The notes beneath the pieces were generated by a model. That model was not told the DNA's origin. It made no database searches and worked only from the letters and a program-made list of their open reading frames with translations. From the NCBI GenBank assembly GCA_031379665.1, contig JANNFI010000006.1:1-7771 (forward strand): a stretch of DNA of 7,771 nt, written 5' to 3'. Position 1 is the stretch's first letter; each line of letters starts with the position of its first letter. The stretch is from SZUA-254 sp031379665. Its GTDB lineage: Bacteria; Bacteroidota; Ignavibacteria; UBA10030; SZUA-254. Made by a program: the position numbers and the translations under genes. Of the stretch, positions 6,235-7,771 are shown in pieces.

Positions 6235-7317
6235 CTAGTCAGCCCAAATCAGCGTTCCATTGGCGTCGATCTGAGGGGCCCTTCCGCCCTTCGATTCCGG
6301 CCTCGTAGCGGACGGGCCGATGATGGCGCACAGGATGTCGATCAGGAAACCGACCGTCCAAATAAACGCGCAGAAGATGATCACCGGGGGATAGATGCCC
6401 GACAAAAAACCTGCGACATCGAAATTCCGTCCCTCCTCCTGGATCTTCAGACCCGCTTCCACCCGCTCGATCGCCGCAGGGAGTTCCACCGCCAGCAGGC
6501 GCAGCCGATCGTATTCCGGTTGATAAATGGCTCGGGCGGGGGGCTCGGGGGGTGCGACAACTGCAGCGGTGAGACCTTCCAGGGTCCGGGAATTCTCAAA
6601 GTAACGAAGAAGGAGCGCCTTGCTCTCGTCCATTAGCGGCGAGAGGGGAAGGAAAGCTTCGAGCGTGAGGAGAATGTCCTCAGCGGATCCGACTTCCGCG
6701 GGAGAGTTCGTGAAGTCAATGAAAATGTCCCGGGTGCAAGGGTCCTCCAACAGGAGGAGGCCGATGCCGGCATTATCCGTTTCCAGTTTGTCAATCGGTG
6801 CGTTGTGTTGGGCCCGGTGCTCCGTGAGGCGGCGCCCGAGGGCCTCTTCCCATTCGCGGTCGAGCGCTTCGATCTCTTTTGTGGTTTCCTTGAGCGTATT
6901 GGTGAGGAACGGGAGCTCCGCCTCGAGGAGCGCAGTCCGTGAATTATCGTGGCCCAGGATGCCCGACGATCGCAGACCGGTGAGGACTCCGGTCGAAAGG
7001 ATGAGAATCCCGCCAAGGACCATCAGGCCCTGCATCGCGGCAAGCAGTCGGCGGGTGAGGTAGGAGCCACCCAGTTCGTCTGCACCGGGGCGCCTTCCCG
7101 GCTTCGACCTTCCCGGCTTCGAAGCGAGGGCTTTAATGTTTCTCGCCCAGAACAGGAATGGAGTCGTGGCCACGCTAAGGGGCGCCGCGACCAACAACAG
7201 GAACACCCTCGGAAACCTGCGCCGCGCGAAGGGAAGGACCATCGCCAGAAGCAGAACGGCGGTGGTGACGATCGCCGTCGTCGGGTGTTCGGTGAAAAGT
7301 TGGGTCAGCATCTGCAT
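6235..7317 (-). CDS. Unrecognised four-helix membrane protein with a coiled-coil soluble domain
   Basis: I do not recognise this family. From the ATG at 7317 the product is 360 residues. Hydrophobic segments lie near residues 14-30, 37-57, 92-114 and 309-334. A basic, proline/glycine-rich linker (58-91) holds a tandem SKPGR duplication. A soluble domain of about 195 residues (115-308) starts with a charged, probably coiled-coil helix (about 128-170), contains one cysteine (C194) and a PPEPP stretch (256-260), and ends in a second amphipathic helix (270-295). The basic linker argues that the soluble domain is on the far side of the membrane, although ARRRFPR between helices 1 and 2 conflicts with simple positive-inside topology. 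An in-frame ATG at 7425 would add 36 residues, but it lies upstream of the predicted -10 box, so 7317 is preferred (7311 is also possible). No Shine-Dalgarno is evident. The gene is convergent with the kinase and shares its terminator; no functional link is shown. Confidence 0.72.
   Translation of the reverse strand: MQMLTQLFTEHPTTAIVTTAVLLLAMVLPFARRRFPRVFLLLVAAPLSVATTPFLFWARNIKALASKPGRSKPGRRPGADELGGSYLTRRLLAAMQGLMVLGGILILSTGVLTGLRSSGILGHDNSRTALLEAELPFLTNTLKETTKEIEALDREWEEALGRRLTEHRAQHNAPIDKLETDNAGIGLLLLEDPCTRDIFIDFTNSPAEVGSAEDILLTLEAFLPLSPLMDESKALLLRYFENSRTLEGLTAAVVAPPEPPARAIYQPEYDRLRLLAVELPAAIERVEAGLKIQEEGRNFDVAGFLSGIYPPVIIFCAFIWTVGFLIDILCAIIGPSATRPESKGGRAPQIDANGTLIWAD
7093..7122. repeat. 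15-bp perfect tandem duplication inside the membrane protein gene
   Basis: CCTTCCCGGCTTCGA occurs twice head to tail (7093-7107 and 7108-7122). Being 15 bp, it keeps frame and duplicates five residues (SKPGR) in the basic linker between hydrophobic segments 2 and 3. The two copies are identical, which fits a recent slippage event or selection for the repeat. Confidence 0.85.
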
Positions 7318-7403
7318 TGTCAACGGTTGCGCGAGGAAGCCTGAATGATCGACGAAATTGGTGCAAGATTCGAGGGAAGAAGGTGGAATCGTGCTCTTCA
7401 ACC

Positions 7404-7446
7404 AATATAAAGTGATGCGGCGCATCCCTTGTGATGGGTGTCACAA
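7404..7446 (-). promoter_or_regulatory. CRP/FNR-superfamily site and -10 box for the membrane protein gene
   Basis: TTGTGA-TGGGTG-TCACAA (7429-7446) is a perfect palindrome containing the TGTGA-N6-TCACA core typical of CRP-family binding sites. On the minus strand a -10-like TATATT lies at 7409-7404, predicting a start near 7397. The palindrome centre (7437.5) would then be about 40-41 bp upstream, the usual class II activator position that replaces a -35 box; none is obvious here. The leader to ATG 7317 would be about 80 nt. The palindrome is read directly; its function and the regulator are inferred. Confidence 0.55.
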
Positions 7447-7525
7447 ATCGTCGTTTGGCGGGTTCAATTTGCCCGTTTGCATTGATGGTTCGGGATGAAG
7501 AAAGGGGGGCGGGGTTTGAGGAATG

Positions 7526-7556
7526 AAAAAAGGCCCCGGTGTGTAACGGGGGCCTT
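7526..7556 (-). terminator. intrinsic terminator downstream of tRNA-Gly
   Basis: On the minus strand AAGGCCCC (7556-7549) pairs perfectly with GGGGCCTT (7537-7530) around an 11-nt loop, and the second arm runs into a six-T tract (7531-7526). It lies about 28 nt past the tRNA-Gly 3' end. It would end the tRNA transcript before the CRP-like site at 7446. Confidence 0.8.
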
Positions 7557-7583
7557 GAAATCAACCGAGTGTTTGTTCCAGAG

Positions 7584-7658
<75 letters not shown>

Positions 7659-7677
7659 GGGAAAAAATTCAGGTGAC

Positions 7678-7706
7678 AATTTAACGATATTTGGTTCGCC
7701 AAGCAA
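7678..7706 (-). promoter_or_regulatory. possible weak promoter for tRNA-Gly
   Basis: On the minus strand TTGCTT (7706-7701) and TAAATT (7683-7678) are 17 bp apart, matching three and four of six consensus bases. The predicted start near 7671 would leave a leader of about 13 nt before the tRNA. The match is poor; position is the main support, and the tRNA could instead be cotranscribed with the gene to its right. Confidence 0.35.
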
Positions 7707-7730
7707 GGTTGTGGATTGCTCGGTAGTGTC

Positions 7731-7771
7731 TCAGTTTGAATCGACCAACCGGGCCAAATCCTCCACCGTCC
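7731..7771 (-). CDS. possible C-terminal end of a gene entering from the right
   Basis: Read on the minus strand from the window edge, one frame gives TVEDLARLVDSN followed by TGA (7733-7731). The sequence looks like an ordinary protein tail: an amphipathic helix with GC-rich third positions such as ACG GTG GAG. Twelve codons are too few to identify a family or prove coding. If real, it ends about 73 bp upstream of tRNA-Gly on the same strand. Confidence 0.3.
   Translation of the reverse strand, partial: TVEDLARLVDSN

Noticed and set aside
6172..6244. Degenerate tRNA on the minus strand: T-arm-like GCGGG-TTCTAGG-CCCGC and D-arm-like GCTC-N6-GAGC.
   Set aside because: The acceptor strands do not pair, the D-loop lacks GG, the anticodon loop would be 8 nt, and the segment overlaps the stop codon of the membrane protein gene. 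The similarity is likely chance in GC-rich palindromic sequence.

Overview
This window is about 7.8 kb of moderately GC-rich bacterial DNA. The ribosome-binding sites are weak or absent. The centrepiece is a very large membrane hybrid histidine kinase whose sensor is built from two-component-regulator propeller repeats plus a Y_Y_Y domain. That sensor type is commonest in Bacteroidota and relatives (Ignavibacteria/Chlorobi side), and also occurs in Acidobacteria and some other phyla. Together with the RNA methyltransferase fragment, this suggests an FCB-group bacterium, but the phylum is inferred, not proven.

Layout, left to right. (1) At 1-193, minus strand, is the N-terminus of a TrmH/SpoU-type RNA methyltransferase running off the left edge, with a good promoter at 212-239. 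(2) At 271-1017, plus strand and divergent from it, is a NiCoT/UreH-like metal transporter with a His-rich loop. (3) At 1022-1096, minus strand, is tRNA-Val(UAC), convergent with the transporter and only 4 bp from its stop codon, with its own promoter at 1107-1135. (4) At about 1300-6123, plus strand, is the 1607-residue hybrid kinase: signal sequence, two seven-bladed propellers, Y_Y_Y, transmembrane helix, coiled coil, two PAS domains, kinase core and receiver, with no DNA-binding output domain. A bidirectional terminator follows at 6122-6154. (5) At 6235-7317, minus strand, is a four-helix membrane protein I do not recognise. A perfect CRP-type palindrome lies upstream at 7429-7446, placed about where a class II activator would bind relative to a TATATT -10 box. 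(6) At 7584-7658, minus strand, is tRNA-Gly(CCC) with a terminator at 7526-7556. (7) At the right edge, on the minus strand, there may be the last 12 codons of another gene.

The genes look like separate transcription units, not one operon: strands alternate and most units have their own promoter or terminator. I see no mobile element, CRISPR array, integrase or phage gene. I also see no convincing new multi-gene system. The most testable observations are the CRP-like control of the unknown membrane protein, and the kinase's lack of an output domain or adjacent regulator.
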